A stretch of DNA of 64,000 bases from Paenibacillus sp. An7. GTDB lineage: Bacteria; Bacillota; Bacilli; Paenibacillales; Paenibacillaceae. The DNA is taken from NCBI RefSeq assembly GCF_009870785.1, contig NZ_WTWX01000005.1:124001-188000 (forward strand), in the 5' to 3' direction. This document shows positions 40,877 through 49,165 of the stretch, one piece after another (within the stretch, counting starts at the first letter, position 1; each line of letters starts with the position of its first letter). The notes below the pieces were generated by a model. It saw nothing but the letters and a program-made list of their open reading frames with translations, was not told where the DNA came from and searched no databases. A program made the translations under genes and the position numbers.

Positions 40877-43489
40877 TTATTTATCAAAATTACCATAGAA
40901 GGCGTTACGGTACACATCAGCAAGTTCAGTCACCAGAGGTAACTTCGGATTAGCGGTTGTACATTGGTCTTCAAATGCACGATCCGCCAAATAATCTACA
41001 CGTGATTCGAAATCTTTAGCATCAAAACCAAGTGCTTGGAAAGATTCAGGGATACCGAGTTTTCTATTTAGATCTCGAATAGCTTGAATCAAGCTGTTTA
41101 CCCCTTCTTCTGTTGTGCTTGCAGGCAATCCCAAAATTCTTGCAATTTCAGCATAACGCTGATCAGCTATAAAGTGCGAGTATTTAGGGAAAGATGCAAA
41201 TTTCGTTGGTTTCTTCGCATTATAACGAATAACGTGAGGTAACAAGATTGCATTCGTACGTCCATGGGCCGTGTGGTACTGTCCTCCCCATTTATGAGCA
41301 AGGGAATGGTTAATTCCAAGAAATGCATTCGCAAAAGCCATACCTGCAATCGTCGATGCATTGTGCATTTTTTCTCTGGCCAATTTATCTCCTGTGAGTG
41401 CAGATGCTTCGAGATATTCAAATACAAGCTGAATTGCCTTAATGGCAAGACCATCTGTATAATCATTTGCCATTACTGATACATATGCTTCAATTGCGTG
41501 GGTAAGTACATCCATCCCTGTATCAGCAACTGCTGTTCTAGGCAAACTGTATACGAACTCTGGATCTACAATGGCTACATCAGGGGTAAGCTCATAATCA
41601 GCCAGCGGATATTTCGTGTTGCCATTGTTTTTATCAGTAATAACCGCAAACGAAGTTACTTCAGAACCCGTACCCGAAGTAGTTGGGATGGCCACAAACT
41701 GTGCTTTTTGTCCCAGACGCGGATATTTGTAAATCCGTTTCCGAATATCCATGAATTTTTGTTTTAAGTTGTGGAAACTTGTATCTGGGTACTCGTAGAA
41801 CAGCCACATTGCTTTGGCAGCATCCATTGGCGAACCACCGCCAAGAGCAATAATACAGTCAGGTTGGAATTGTTTCATAAGTTCCGTACCGCGTTCTACC
41901 GTTGTTGTCGATGGATCTGGCTCTACATCAGAGAATACTTCAATGGCAACAGGCACACGGCGCTGACGAAGGTAATGTTCTACTTTTTCCACATAGCCCA
42001 GTTTTACCATCATTGGATCCGTTACGATAAGAATACGAGAAATATCCGGCATTTTGGCAAGATACTGAGTAGCGCCTTTTTCAAAGTATACTTTGTTTGG
42101 TACTTTAAACCATTGCATATTCACCGTTCTACGCGCCACCCTTTTCACGTTAATTAGATTAACTGCTGTCACATTGGAAGAAGTCGAGTTACGACCATAC
42201 GATCCACAGCCAAGGGTAAGGGAAGGAATATTAGAATTATAAATATCACCAATTGCTCCATGCGTTGAAGGCGAATTTACCAGAATACGGCATGTTGGCA
42301 GACGATCTGCAAAACGATTAATCACATCATCATTATTGGAATGAATAACCGAAGAGTGTCCCATTCCGCCAAAAGCAACAATTTCAGCTGCACGCTCAAT
42401 CCCTTGATCCGCTGTTTTTACTTTGTAACAAGCAAGTACTGGGCTGAGTTTTTCTGCAGAAAGCGGGAATTTCGGTCCAACACCATCAATTTCTGCGATC
42501 AGGATTTTTGTTCCTTCTGGAACATGAATTCCGCACATTTGAGCAATCTTGACTGCAGACTGTCCTACAATTTTTGGATTAACAGCGCATTTCTCAGCGA
42601 TAATTGTACCTGCTGTAAGTTTTGCTATTTCGTCTTTCGTTACAAAATAACATCCATTGTCAATTAGCAACTTTTTAGCTTCATTATAAATGGGTTCTTC
42701 AATAATAACCGCTTGCTCAGATGCACAAATCATTCCATGATCAAAAGATTTAGATAGGATTAGATCATTCACCGCTTGTTTCAAGTCAGCTGTTTTTTCG
42801 ATGAAGCAAGGAACATTACCAGGTCCTACGCCAAGAGCAGGTTTGCCACAGCTGTATGCTGCTTTTACCATAGCTCCTCCACCTGTAGCAAGAATCAGCG
42901 CAATGTCAGGATGATTCATAAGTTCATTCGTCTTCTCCATGGTAGGTTCATCAATCCACTGGATACAATCTGCTGGTGCACCTTCTTTAATCGCTGCATC
43001 TCTCAGGATTCGTGCAGCCTCACGGCTCGAATTTTGGGCTGAAGGATGGAAACCAAAAACGATTGGGTTACGAGTCTTAATGGCAATCAGTGCTTTAAAC
43101 ATTGTTGTTGAGGTTGGATTGGTTACGGGTGTGATCCCCATAATCACGCCAACAGGTTCAGCAATTTTTTGGCAGTTTTCATATTCGTTGTCCTCTATGA
43201 CGCCAACTGTCTTATCATATTTAATTCCGTTATAGACATATTCTGTAGCGAAAATATTTTTAATAATTTTATCTTCATAAACACCGCGACCGGTTTCTTC
43301 TACCGCCATCTTAGCTAAAGGCATGTGTTGATCCAGCCCAGCAAGCGCCATAGCCTGAACAATTCGGTCGACTGCAGCTTGATCAAGTTCCATAAAAGAT
43401 TTGAGAGCTTTTTTTCCTTTTAGTACGATTTCATTAATGTAATCCTTGGCAGTTACTTCCTTTGTTACTTCTTCTTTATTAACAGCCAT
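40877..43489 (-). CDS. adhE: AdhE, bifunctional acetaldehyde-CoA/alcohol dehydrogenase
   Basis: This 870-residue fusion reduces acetyl-CoA to acetaldehyde and then ethanol. The N-terminal CoA-acylating aldehyde dehydrogenase half (about 1-430) has FDHGMICASEQAVI with the catalytic Cys. The iron alcohol dehydrogenase half has GGGSPMDAAKAMWLFYE and HKWGGQYHTAHGRTNAILLP. The ATG at 43489 is separated from GGAGG by nine bases; another ATG at 43498 overlaps that site. An FNR box lies upstream, so it fits the pfl genes in mixed-acid fermentation. Confidence 0.98.
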   Translation of the reverse strand: MAVNKEEVTKEVTAKDYINEIVLKGKKALKSFMELDQAAVDRIVQAMALAGLDQHMPLAKMAVEETGRGVYEDKIIKNIFATEYVYNGIKYDKTVGVIEDNEYENCQKIAEPVGVIMGITPVTNPTSTTMFKALIAIKTRNPIVFGFHPSAQNSSREAARILRDAAIKEGAPADCIQWIDEPTMEKTNELMNHPDIALILATGGGAMVKAAYSCGKPALGVGPGNVPCFIEKTADLKQAVNDLILSKSFDHGMICASEQAVIIEEPIYNEAKKLLIDNGCYFVTKDEIAKLTAGTIIAEKCAVNPKIVGQSAVKIAQMCGIHVPEGTKILIAEIDGVGPKFPLSAEKLSPVLACYKVKTADQGIERAAEIVAFGGMGHSSVIHSNNDDVINRFADRLPTCRILVNSPSTHGAIGDIYNSNIPSLTLGCGSYGRNSTSSNVTAVNLINVKRVARRTVNMQWFKVPNKVYFEKGATQYLAKMPDISRILIVTDPMMVKLGYVEKVEHYLRQRRVPVAIEVFSDVEPDPSTTTVERGTELMKQFQPDCIIALGGGSPMDAAKAMWLFYEYPDTSFHNLKQKFMDIRKRIYKYPRLGQKAQFVAIPTTSGTGSEVTSFAVITDKNNGNTKYPLADYELTPDVAIVDPEFVYSLPRTAVADTGMDVLTHAIEAYVSVMANDYTDGLAIKAIQLVFEYLEASALTGDKLAREKMHNASTIAGMAFANAFLGINHSLAHKWGGQYHTAHGRTNAILLPHVIRYNAKKPTKFASFPKYSHFIADQRYAEIARILGLPASTTEEGVNSLIQAIRDLNRKLGIPESFQALGFDAKDFESRVDYLADRAFEDQCTTANPKLPLVTELADVYRNAFYGNFDK

Positions 43490-43548
43490 GTGATTCATCC
43501 TCCTACCAAAATGTCTATATATTTTGTTACTCTCTTTTCTACAAGTTC

Positions 43549-43592
43549 ATCATATCATAAATACAAATCTAAAGCTTGTGAATATTTTCACA
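43549..43592 (-). promoter_or_regulatory. FNR-activated promoter of adhE
   Basis: TGTGAATATTTTCACA (43577-43592) is a perfect FNR box. A TATGAT -10 at 43549-43554 (minus strand) places the box centre near -42. A second overlapping TATGAT starts five bases upstream. Confidence 0.8.
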
Positions 43593-43637
43593 TATTTTAT
43601 GAATGATTCCACAAAAATTTCGAGCACGCCTTCCGGT

Positions 43638-43653
43638 AGTGAAATGAATCACA
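43638..43653 (+). promoter_or_regulatory. FNR-like box upstream of fnr
   Basis: AGTGAAATGAATCACA differs from TGTGA-N6-TCACA at one base. It lies about 155 bases before the fnr start in the adhE-fnr divergent region and may serve autoregulation. Confidence 0.5.
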
Positions 43654-43808
43654 AAGTTTAAAATTTCGTCACAGTTTCCCTCTATTCAAAGCCCAAAAAT
43701 CAAATTCATAAGTATATACTTGAGTTATTCAAAGACTTACATCACATTAATAAAGACTTGTTTTTAGGTTAACGAACTTATTTACGATAAAAGCTAGGGG
43801 GAATCAAC

Positions 43809-44528
43809 ATGACTTATACCAATGTATTAGATAAGACTGAAGGAAATACAAACTGTTTTTCCAAGGAAAATTTGAACCGCCTTTTTGACTCCATGAAGGA
43901 TCGAACTTTCCCCCAAGGGTCTCATCTTTTCTGGGAAGGAGATACAGCTGATAAACTCTTCTATATAAAGAAGGGCCGGATCAAAGTCACTAAATCAACA
44001 GATGAAGGAAAAGAACTCATCATGTACATCCATCAAGATGGAGATATGACAGGTCACGCAGACCCCTTCTTTGCAAGTAGACACAGCTTCTCTGCAGAAG
44101 TGCTTGAGGAAAGTGAAGTTGGTATTATAGAAACGGCTGATCTTGAATTGTTAATTGGTTTATACGGTGACTTCGCGATTGACTTTATGAAATGGATGGG
44201 AATTTACCACCGTATTACACAGACTAAATTTCGTGATCTTATGATGTATGGTAAACAAGGAGCTCTATGTTCTACACTGATTCGTCTCGGCAATACTTAC
44301 GGTGAGCAACTAGCCGATGGAAGTATCCGCATTAATAAGAAATTGACACATACTGACCTCTCTAACATGATTGGAGCTACTAGAGAAAGCGTAAACCGAA
44401 TGCTCGGGGAGCTTCGAAAAAAAGGTTCTCTTGCTTATGAAGGTGGCTACATTATCATTAGAGAACTAAATTCTCTCCGTGAAATTTGCAGATGTGAACA
44501 ATGCCCCATCGAAATCTGCCGTATTTAA
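43809..44528 (+). CDS. fnr: FNR-type oxygen-sensing transcription regulator
   Basis: This 239-residue Crp/Fnr protein has a cyclic-nucleotide-like sensor domain (about 25-145), and a helix-turn-helix (HTDLSNMIGATRESVNRMLGELRKKG). The C-terminus ends CRCEQCPIEIC; the last three cysteines have the Cx2Cx4C spacing of B. subtilis Fnr, which binds an oxygen-labile [4Fe-4S] cluster. It should activate pflBA and adhE via the adjoining FNR boxes. Confidence 0.95.
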   Translation: MTYTNVLDKTEGNTNCFSKENLNRLFDSMKDRTFPQGSHLFWEGDTADKLFYIKKGRIKVTKSTDEGKELIMYIHQDGDMTGHADPFFASRHSFSAEVLEESEVGIIETADLELLIGLYGDFAIDFMKWMGIYHRITQTKFRDLMMYGKQGALCSTLIRLGNTYGEQLADGSIRINKKLTHTDLSNMIGATRESVNRMLGELRKKGSLAYEGGYIIIRELNSLREICRCEQCPIEICRI

Positions 44529-44534
44529 AATATG

Positions 44535-44573
44535 AAAGAAGCCGGTTCCTCTGGAGGAAATCGGCTTCTTTCA
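44535..44573 (+). terminator. Terminator of fnr
   Basis: AAGAAGCCGgTTCCTC pairs with GAGGAAatCGGCTTCTT, giving about 15 bp, then TTCTTT. Confidence 0.88.
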
Positions 44574-44587
44574 TTCTTTACACATCT

Positions 44588-44705
44588 GAATCAATTTCAT
44601 AACTCATTAAAACGATAAATTTGTAACTATATATAGACAAATAGAACCATTTTGATCTATATATACCCCTGATTAAAGCAACTAAAGGTATTATGAAATT
44701 GATTC
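44588..44705. repeat. 118-bp element with 15-bp perfect terminal inverted repeats
   Basis: GAATCAATTTCATAA at 44588-44602 is mirrored by TTATGAAATTGATTC at 44691-44705. Inside, TATATATAG near 44628 pairs with CTATATATA near 44657. ATCT flanks both ends, a possible 4-bp target duplication. The same arm occurs at 62095-62125. It resembles a MITE-like element; no coding capacity. Confidence 0.6.
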
Positions 44706-44729
44706 ATCTATATACGATTTTGTGTTTTA

Positions 44730-45440
44730 CTAAATTCTCTCTACGATTTCAATCCGCACTTCATCACCTGGATCTAAAACCATATCAAGTCCATGTTCAG
44801 CAAGTTCCTTGTTATTCACCTTCATCATCCATCTCTCCGTTATTCGAGGGGCATAACCATTTATAGATTGAAGATGCTTCTTATTATCGGACAACTGCAC
44901 AGAATCGGTACTCATTAGTAGATCTCTAACCGTGAGCGTGGGATCATATAGCCTTGCTATTGTAAAACGTAATTCTGGATTGTTTGATCCGCCACTTAAC
45001 TCGAGAGTAACCCCCGAACCACCCGTTTGGCTCATATCTATAGGTGTAGCAGGTATTACGGACAGTTTGAGTGAATCTTTGTCTTTTAGGGATTGTCCCC
45101 ACATATCAGCACTAATTACTTTATTGTTTTTCTCTACCTTCCACTGTAACGTATCATCAAGCACAGTAGATCCGACCGAAAGTATCTGATTTGACTCCTT
45201 CGATAAATTCGCTACACGGTCCAGCGCTTCATAAACCGTCATCCCTTCATCATAACGTAAATGCAAGGATTGATTCATAGACGGTATAAAAAATCCACCT
45301 TCTACAATCATGTTCACCTCACCTGGTGTTCCTTTCTCGGCTCCACCTACGTCTTCATTCCATGCACTGCAACCCGAAATCAACATAACGAGCACGACCA
45401 GAATGATAGATGGAATTGTAATTGGATTTCGCATTTTCAT
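44730..45440 (-). CDS. DUF4430-type lipoprotein
   Basis: This 236-residue protein is a lipoprotein: the helix IILVVLVMLISGCSA contains the lipobox. Two DUF4430-like modules follow, each with a hydrophobic strand and a C-terminal motif (WMMKVNNKELAEHGLDMVLDPGDEVRIEI). DUF4430 occurs in transcobalamin-like surface proteins; what this one binds is unknown. An HxlR-type cluster and palindromic repeats flank it. Confidence 0.75.
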   Translation of the reverse strand: MKMRNPITIPSIILVVLVMLISGCSAWNEDVGGAEKGTPGEVNMIVEGGFFIPSMNQSLHLRYDEGMTVYEALDRVANLSKESNQILSVGSTVLDDTLQWKVEKNNKVISADMWGQSLKDKDSLKLSVIPATPIDMSQTGGSGVTLELSGGSNNPELRFTIARLYDPTLTVRDLLMSTDSVQLSDNKKHLQSINGYAPRITERWMMKVNNKELAEHGLDMVLDPGDEVRIEIVERI

Positions 45441-45525
45441 GCTATCACCACCTTACTTTTTTTAGCCTCAGTTTATGAGCAATTGTGTAGTTCATTTGAT
45501 GATTGCTAAAATTAGACAATATCCG

Positions 45526-45540
45526 TCAATCTCATAACTC
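45526..45540. repeat. Partial third copy of the palindromic repeat arm
   Basis: TCAATCTCATAACTC differs at one base from TCAATTTCATAACTC, shared by the elements at 44588 and 62095. It lies about 90 bases upstream of the lipoprotein gene, so that gene is bracketed by related sequences. No matching right arm is clear. Confidence 0.3.
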
Positions 45541-45578
45541 TAGCATACTATTATCCATAGCCTGAGATCAACTCATGA

Positions 45579-45601
45579 CAAAAAAAGCCCTAGGAAGGGC
45601 T
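45579..45601 (-). terminator. Terminator of the unknown gene at 45.6-46.3 kb
   Basis: AGCCCTTccTAGGGCT followed by seven Ts on the minus strand, about 18 bases after the stop. Confidence 0.88.
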
Positions 45602-45618
45602 ACACATTATTCATGAGA

Positions 45619-46347
45619 CTATTCTACTGCTGCTTGCATAAAGATCCGCGTTCCAGACCTGTTCTTTATGTAAGGTCCAAGCCCTTTAAACTGCCGATCC
45701 GATATATATACTCCCGTTGTTAAGCGCTCCTCTACCATTCCAGATTCAGCGGAATAGACAACCGAAGAAGTGCGTAAATTCTCTTGATAGATGGGAATAG
45801 ACAAATTCCGTTTGCGATATGCTTTGCCACAAGTTCGTAACGGTCTCTCCGAAAAGTAAGTAGGCACAAAATAGGCTGCTATAATATCAAGTTCTTCCTC
45901 TGAATAAAAGCTGTCTTCCCCAAGAAAAGGATGCAATAACCTTATTTCTTCATATTGTGACCAGATCAGTGCTTGTAAACATAAACTAATAAGCGGAGTA
46001 ATGGTATCTTCACTTGTGCTAGAAGATGGATCGCTGGAAGGGTGAAACTCTGAAAGATTAAGGCTCGTTTTCACATCTGTCATTGTCGAGAGATTCTCTG
46101 TACTTTCTGGGGTATACTCACTTCCAAGAAACTTCCATCCCTTTATTGTATATATCCATTTTTGAAAATAAGTAGGCGGAACCTGTTGGAAAGCGGTAGG
46201 ATAACTGAGGTCTATAGAGAGATAGTATTGTTTAGCCATCGTGGCTGCTCTGTCATAGATTGACTGAACTTGTAAGGATGCACGTTCGAGCACGTCAACT
46301 TCGCGTTTTGGATAACCCACTTTGCGGGACACGAACATTTTATTCAT
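45619..46347 (-). CDS. Protein of unknown function
   Basis: I do not recognise this 242-residue protein. It has no signal peptide or transmembrane segment. A Ser/Asp/Thr-rich stretch (FHPSSDPSSSTSEDT, about 100-115) divides an N-terminal helical part from a C-terminal part with FSERPLRTCGKAYRKRN and SDRQFKGLGPYIKNRSGTRI. GGGAGG precedes the ATG by eight bases and a terminator follows, so it is a real single-gene unit. Neighbours give no clue. Confidence 0.7.
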   Translation of the reverse strand: MNKMFVSRKVGYPKREVDVLERASLQVQSIYDRAATMAKQYYLSIDLSYPTAFQQVPPTYFQKWIYTIKGWKFLGSEYTPESTENLSTMTDVKTSLNLSEFHPSSDPSSSTSEDTITPLISLCLQALIWSQYEEIRLLHPFLGEDSFYSEEELDIIAAYFVPTYFSERPLRTCGKAYRKRNLSIPIYQENLRTSSVVYSAESGMVEERLTTGVYISDRQFKGLGPYIKNRSGTRIFMQAAVE

Positions 46348-46431
46348 GTGATCAGCCTCCCTACGCCATAATTGGCTTCTTCGGAATTATACTCAAAAAT
46401 CCGCCTAGAGGTGCATGGACTACTCCTATTT

Positions 46432-46471
46432 GAAAAAAACTCTTTATTTTCGGTTTAGGAAAATAAAGAGT
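46432..46471 (-). terminator. Terminator of the HxlR-family gene
   Basis: ACTCTTTATTTT pairs perfectly with AAAATAAAGAGT around a nine-base loop; TTTTTT follows on the minus strand. Confidence 0.9.
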
Positions 46472-46528
46472 CTTAGGTGCAAAACTTGCTATATAATGCT
46501 TTGTTTCACTTCATAATGCTTCTTTGCA

Positions 46529-46846
46529 CTAGTCAATCCATTCTTCAGCCCAGTTTTGAATCTGGGACATGACAGGACTTAACGCCTTTCCCTTCTCTGT
46601 AAGTTCATATTCAATACGAACTGGAGTCTCAGGATAAACATGGCGTGTTAATATACCTTCTGCTTCTAAATCTTTCATTCGCTCAGAAAGCATCTTGTCA
46701 CTCATCTGTGGAATGAGATTGGAAATATCTTTAAACCGTTTAGGCCCGTCTAACAATGTTTTAATAATTAGTCCGTTCCACCTTTTACCTAGAAAAGAAA
46801 AAGCAGTTTCGAACCTTGGACACATCTTAAGATGTGGATTCTCCAT
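46529..46846 (-). CDS. HxlR/YodB-family redox-sensing regulator
   Basis: This 105-residue winged-helix protein closely resembles B. subtilis YodB/CatR: the N-terminal cysteine in KMCPRFETAFSFLGKRWNGL is the one YodB uses to sense quinones and diamide. The rest reads GPKRFKDISNLIPQMSDKMLSERMKDLE and ETPVRIEYELTEKG. The ATG at 46846 follows GAGGTG; a longer frame lacks a site. A palindrome overlaps its promoter, so it should be autoregulated. YodB targets are usually azoreductases or nitroreductases; none lies nearby. Confidence 0.88.
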   Translation of the reverse strand: MENPHLKMCPRFETAFSFLGKRWNGLIIKTLLDGPKRFKDISNLIPQMSDKMLSERMKDLEAEGILTRHVYPETPVRIEYELTEKGKALSPVMSQIQNWAEEWID

Positions 46847-46881
46847 TATTTTCACCTCTTTAATAATTCCATGAAAACACA

Positions 46882-46898
46882 ACTTACTATAAGTTAGT
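46882..46898 (-). promoter_or_regulatory. HxlR-type operator overlapping its promoter
   Basis: ACTTACT-ata-AGTTAGT has near-perfect 7-bp arms (6 of 7) and overlaps the likely -10 TATACT, 36 bases before the regulator start. The layout suits repression by the gene's own product. Confidence 0.6.
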
Positions 46899-47019
46899 AT
46901 ATTTCATATTAACATATTTTAACCCGAAAGAAAACGAAATATTAAAAATAGACAAAAAAGAACTTATTACAATTAATACCCTAAATGGGTTGTATTGACT
47001 CTTTAATTGCTTTAATCAA

Positions 47020-47181
47020 TACAAAAGGACCGTCCTTAGACGGCCCTCTACCCGTGGCGCTGCAAAGCTTATGATCGTATCCCGCGCCTCCAAGAAGTGT
47101 CTTTTAGTTAAACACTGCTGGACCGGGTAAGGGATACGTTCAACATCGTACTTGAAATGTTGACGCACCTCCTTTCCTGAT
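47020..47181 (-). ncRNA. Structured RNA candidate (riboswitch, attenuator or sRNA)
   Basis: The unit has its own promoter and an intrinsic terminator (GGGCCGTC-taag-GACGGTCC-TTTT, 47027-47046). Hairpin TCAACAT/ATGTTGA (47157-47163 with 47140-47146) opens it. GTATCCC/GGGATAC (47131-47137 with 47077-47083) excludes two other helices, TACCCG/CGGGTA (47124-47129 with 47049-47054) and GGCGC/GCGCC (47084-47088 with 47056-47060), which would form a three-way junction with the TCCA..TGGA hairpin at 47089-47122. A strong AAGGAGGTG opens the RNA. A 12-codon frame starts at the ATG at 47146 (MLNVSLTRSSSV); an ATT at 47158 is better spaced from the site, and a GTG at 47168 opens a longer frame. I recognise no family. 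Confidence 0.55.
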
Positions 47182-47187
47182 ATTGCT

Positions 47188-47216
47188 ATTATACCACTAT
47201 AAACTTCTTATAACAA
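47188..47216 (-). promoter_or_regulatory. Promoter of the structured RNA
   Basis: TTGTTA (47211-47216), 17 bases, TATAAT (47188-47193) on the minus strand. Transcription would start near 47181. Within the 452-base gap between the HxlR gene and the ThuA gene this and the RNA are the only clear features besides terminators and the operator. Confidence 0.7.
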
Positions 47217-47249
47217 CGATTTATAGTGTTTATTTATAGATAAAAATAT

Positions 47250-47273
47250 AGACTGCCGATCGTCCGGCAGTCT
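47250..47273 (-). terminator. Terminator of the ThuA-like gene
   Basis: AGACTGCCG-gacgat-CGGCAGTCT followed by ATATTTTTAT on the minus strand, 25 bases after the stop. Confidence 0.85.
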
Positions 47274-47298
47274 ACTCTTTATTATGCGGAATTTGGTT

Positions 47299-48027
47299 TT
47301 AAACAAGAATATCTCCTAACGGTCTCACTGGTTCGCTGTAACCATACACCGGTTTGGTGTGCGGAGTAGGATGAGCCCATCTTATAGAATTGCTGATGAC
47401 CTTCATTACTTGCGGATTGTAATAGGTTGGATATGTCTCATGACCCGGACGGAAGTAAAAGATTTTACCTTCGCCCCGCTTAAAAGTACATCCACTTCTA
47501 AATACTTCGCCACCTGCAAAGTTACTCAGGAAAATAAGTTCGTCTGGTGTAGGAATATCAAAAAACTCACCATACATTTCTTCATGTTCCAGTAGGATAT
47601 GACTGTCAATTCCTTCTGCAATCGGGTGATTCGGATTCACACACCAAATAATTTCTTGTTCTTTTGCTTCCCGCCACTTGAGATCACAAGAAGTTCCCAT
47701 CAAGGCTTTAAAAGGCTTAGAAAAGTGTCCCGAATGAAGTACGATAAATCCCATGCCGTCTAATACCCGTTTTACCACTTTACTAACAACCTGATCATTT
47801 ACTCGATCATGTGCCATGTGACCCCACCAGATCAGTACATCTGTCGTATTTAGGACGTCATCGGTTAATCCATGCTCAGGTTGATCGAGCGTAGCCGTGC
47901 GAATGGCATATCCCTCACCCGCTAGACCGTCAGCAAGCACTTTATGAATCCCTTCCGGATAAACTTCTTTAGCCTCATCATGAATTTTCTCATGGACAAA
48001 TTCATTCCAAATCGTGACGTTAACCAT
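47299..48027 (-). CDS. ThuA-like domain protein (trehalose utilisation family)
   Basis: This 242-residue ThuA-domain protein has the class I glutamine-amidotransferase-like fold. It contains [45 protein letters not shown] and the end [23 protein letters not shown]. ThuA of rhizobia acts on 3-keto-trehalose derivatives; here the substrate is unknown. It is last in a gene run with Gfo/Idh and isomerase-like proteins, 20 bases after the upstream gene. Confidence 0.9.
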   Translation of the reverse strand: MVNVTIWNEFVHEKIHDEAKEVYPEGIHKVLADGLAGEGYAIRTATLDQPEHGLTDDVLNTTDVLIWWGHMAHDRVNDQVVSKVVKRVLDGMGFIVLHSGHFSKPFKALMGTSCDLKWREAKEQEIIWCVNPNHPIAEGIDSHILLEHEEMYGEFFDIPTPDELIFLSNFAGGEVFRSGCTFKRGEGKIFYFRPGHETYPTYYNPQVMKVISNSIRWAHPTPHTKPVYGYSEPVRPLGDILV

Positions 48028-48047
48028 GTTTATTGCCCCCTAAAATT

Positions 48048-49016
48048 TTACACCCACCACATATCACCAACAGGCTCTTCAATTAGAACCTGTTTGAGAT
48101 TGTGAACGGCTTTTGAAAAACCTTCTTCAATAGACATTAAGCCATCTTCATGCTCAATGCTGACAACATAATCGTAACCTACAAGTCTAAGGGCACTTAT
48201 AATATCTGCCCACGTTTTTATATCATGACCGTATCCAACCGTACGGAACTGCCAAGCACGAGTCTGCATATTCGTATAAGACTGCATATCAGTCAGACCA
48301 TACATATTTACGTTTACTGGATCTATTGTTGTATCTTTCGCATGGAAGTGGTGAATGGCGCCCTCGCGTCCAAGAATCTTGATCGCCTCTACCGGATCAA
48401 TTCCCTGCCACCACATGTGAGATGGGTCAAGGTTAGCTCCGATCGCTTCTCCAGCGGCTTCACGCAAACGCAGCAAAGTAGCTGGTGTGTGTACTGAAAA
48501 TCCGCCATGCAGTTCTAGACCCACTTTAACCTGATGATCGGATGCAAATTTTCCCCATTCTGTCCAGTAAGGTATCAGTTTGTTCTCCCACTGCCATTTC
48601 AATACTTCTTGGAAATCATTTGGCCAAGGAGCTACAGGCCAGTTTGGATATTTAGCATCTTCATGATCACCCGGTAATCCAGAGAAGGTATTAACAACGG
48701 GTACTTCGAGTTTTTCAGCAAGTTTTACCGAATTTACAAAGTCATCATGAAATTTCTTAGCGATATCTTTCTGAGGATGAAGTGGATTTCCATGACAGCT
48801 TAGTGCACTAATGGTTAAGCCACGAGATTCAACGGCCTTTTTAAATTCTTTTAATTTCGTCTCATTCTCTAGAAGTTCTGCTGGTTTACAATGTGCGTCC
48901 CCTGGGTTTCCGCCTGTGCCGATTTCAATTGCACCGAGTCCCTGAGAAGCGATATAGTCGAGTGCTTCTTCCAAACTTCTGTCACCAAATAGTACAGCGA
49001 ATACGCCTAATTTCAT
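48048..49016 (-). CDS. Sugar phosphate isomerase/epimerase-like protein
   Basis: This 322-residue TIM-barrel protein of the AP endonuclease 2/xylose-isomerase-like family has the metal-site residues in GLGAIEIGTGG, VGLELHGGF, ANLDPSHMWWQ, HHFHAKDT and SIEHED. Family members are isomerases, epimerases, dehydratases or lyases on sugars and keto-sugars; substrate is unknown. It is followed by the ThuA-like gene. A hairpin separates it from the upstream Gfo/Idh gene. Confidence 0.9.
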   Translation of the reverse strand: MKLGVFAVLFGDRSLEEALDYIASQGLGAIEIGTGGNPGDAHCKPAELLENETKLKEFKKAVESRGLTISALSCHGNPLHPQKDIAKKFHDDFVNSVKLAEKLEVPVVNTFSGLPGDHEDAKYPNWPVAPWPNDFQEVLKWQWENKLIPYWTEWGKFASDHQVKVGLELHGGFSVHTPATLLRLREAAGEAIGANLDPSHMWWQGIDPVEAIKILGREGAIHHFHAKDTTIDPVNVNMYGLTDMQSYTNMQTRAWQFRTVGYGHDIKTWADIISALRLVGYDYVVSIEHEDGLMSIEEGFSKAVHNLKQVLIEEPVGDMWWV

Positions 49017-49070
49017 AATAAATTCCCTCCTAGTTCTATGATAAGTAGATTTAAAGCCGGGTATAGAAAA

Positions 49071-49115
49071 CTCGAAGCAAGCTTGTAACTAGATTTCTTA
49101 CCTGCTTACTTCGAG
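49071..49115 (-). terminator. Terminator-like hairpin inside the sugar cluster
   Basis: CTCGAAGtaAGC pairs with GCTtgCTTCGAG and is followed by TTTTCT on the minus strand. It lies between the Gfo/Idh gene and the isomerase-like gene and could reduce expression of the downstream two. Confidence 0.55.
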
Positions 49116-49165
49116 TGATCCTTTCTATTACCCAATAATTGATTGCATCTATATTCTTATTTGTA

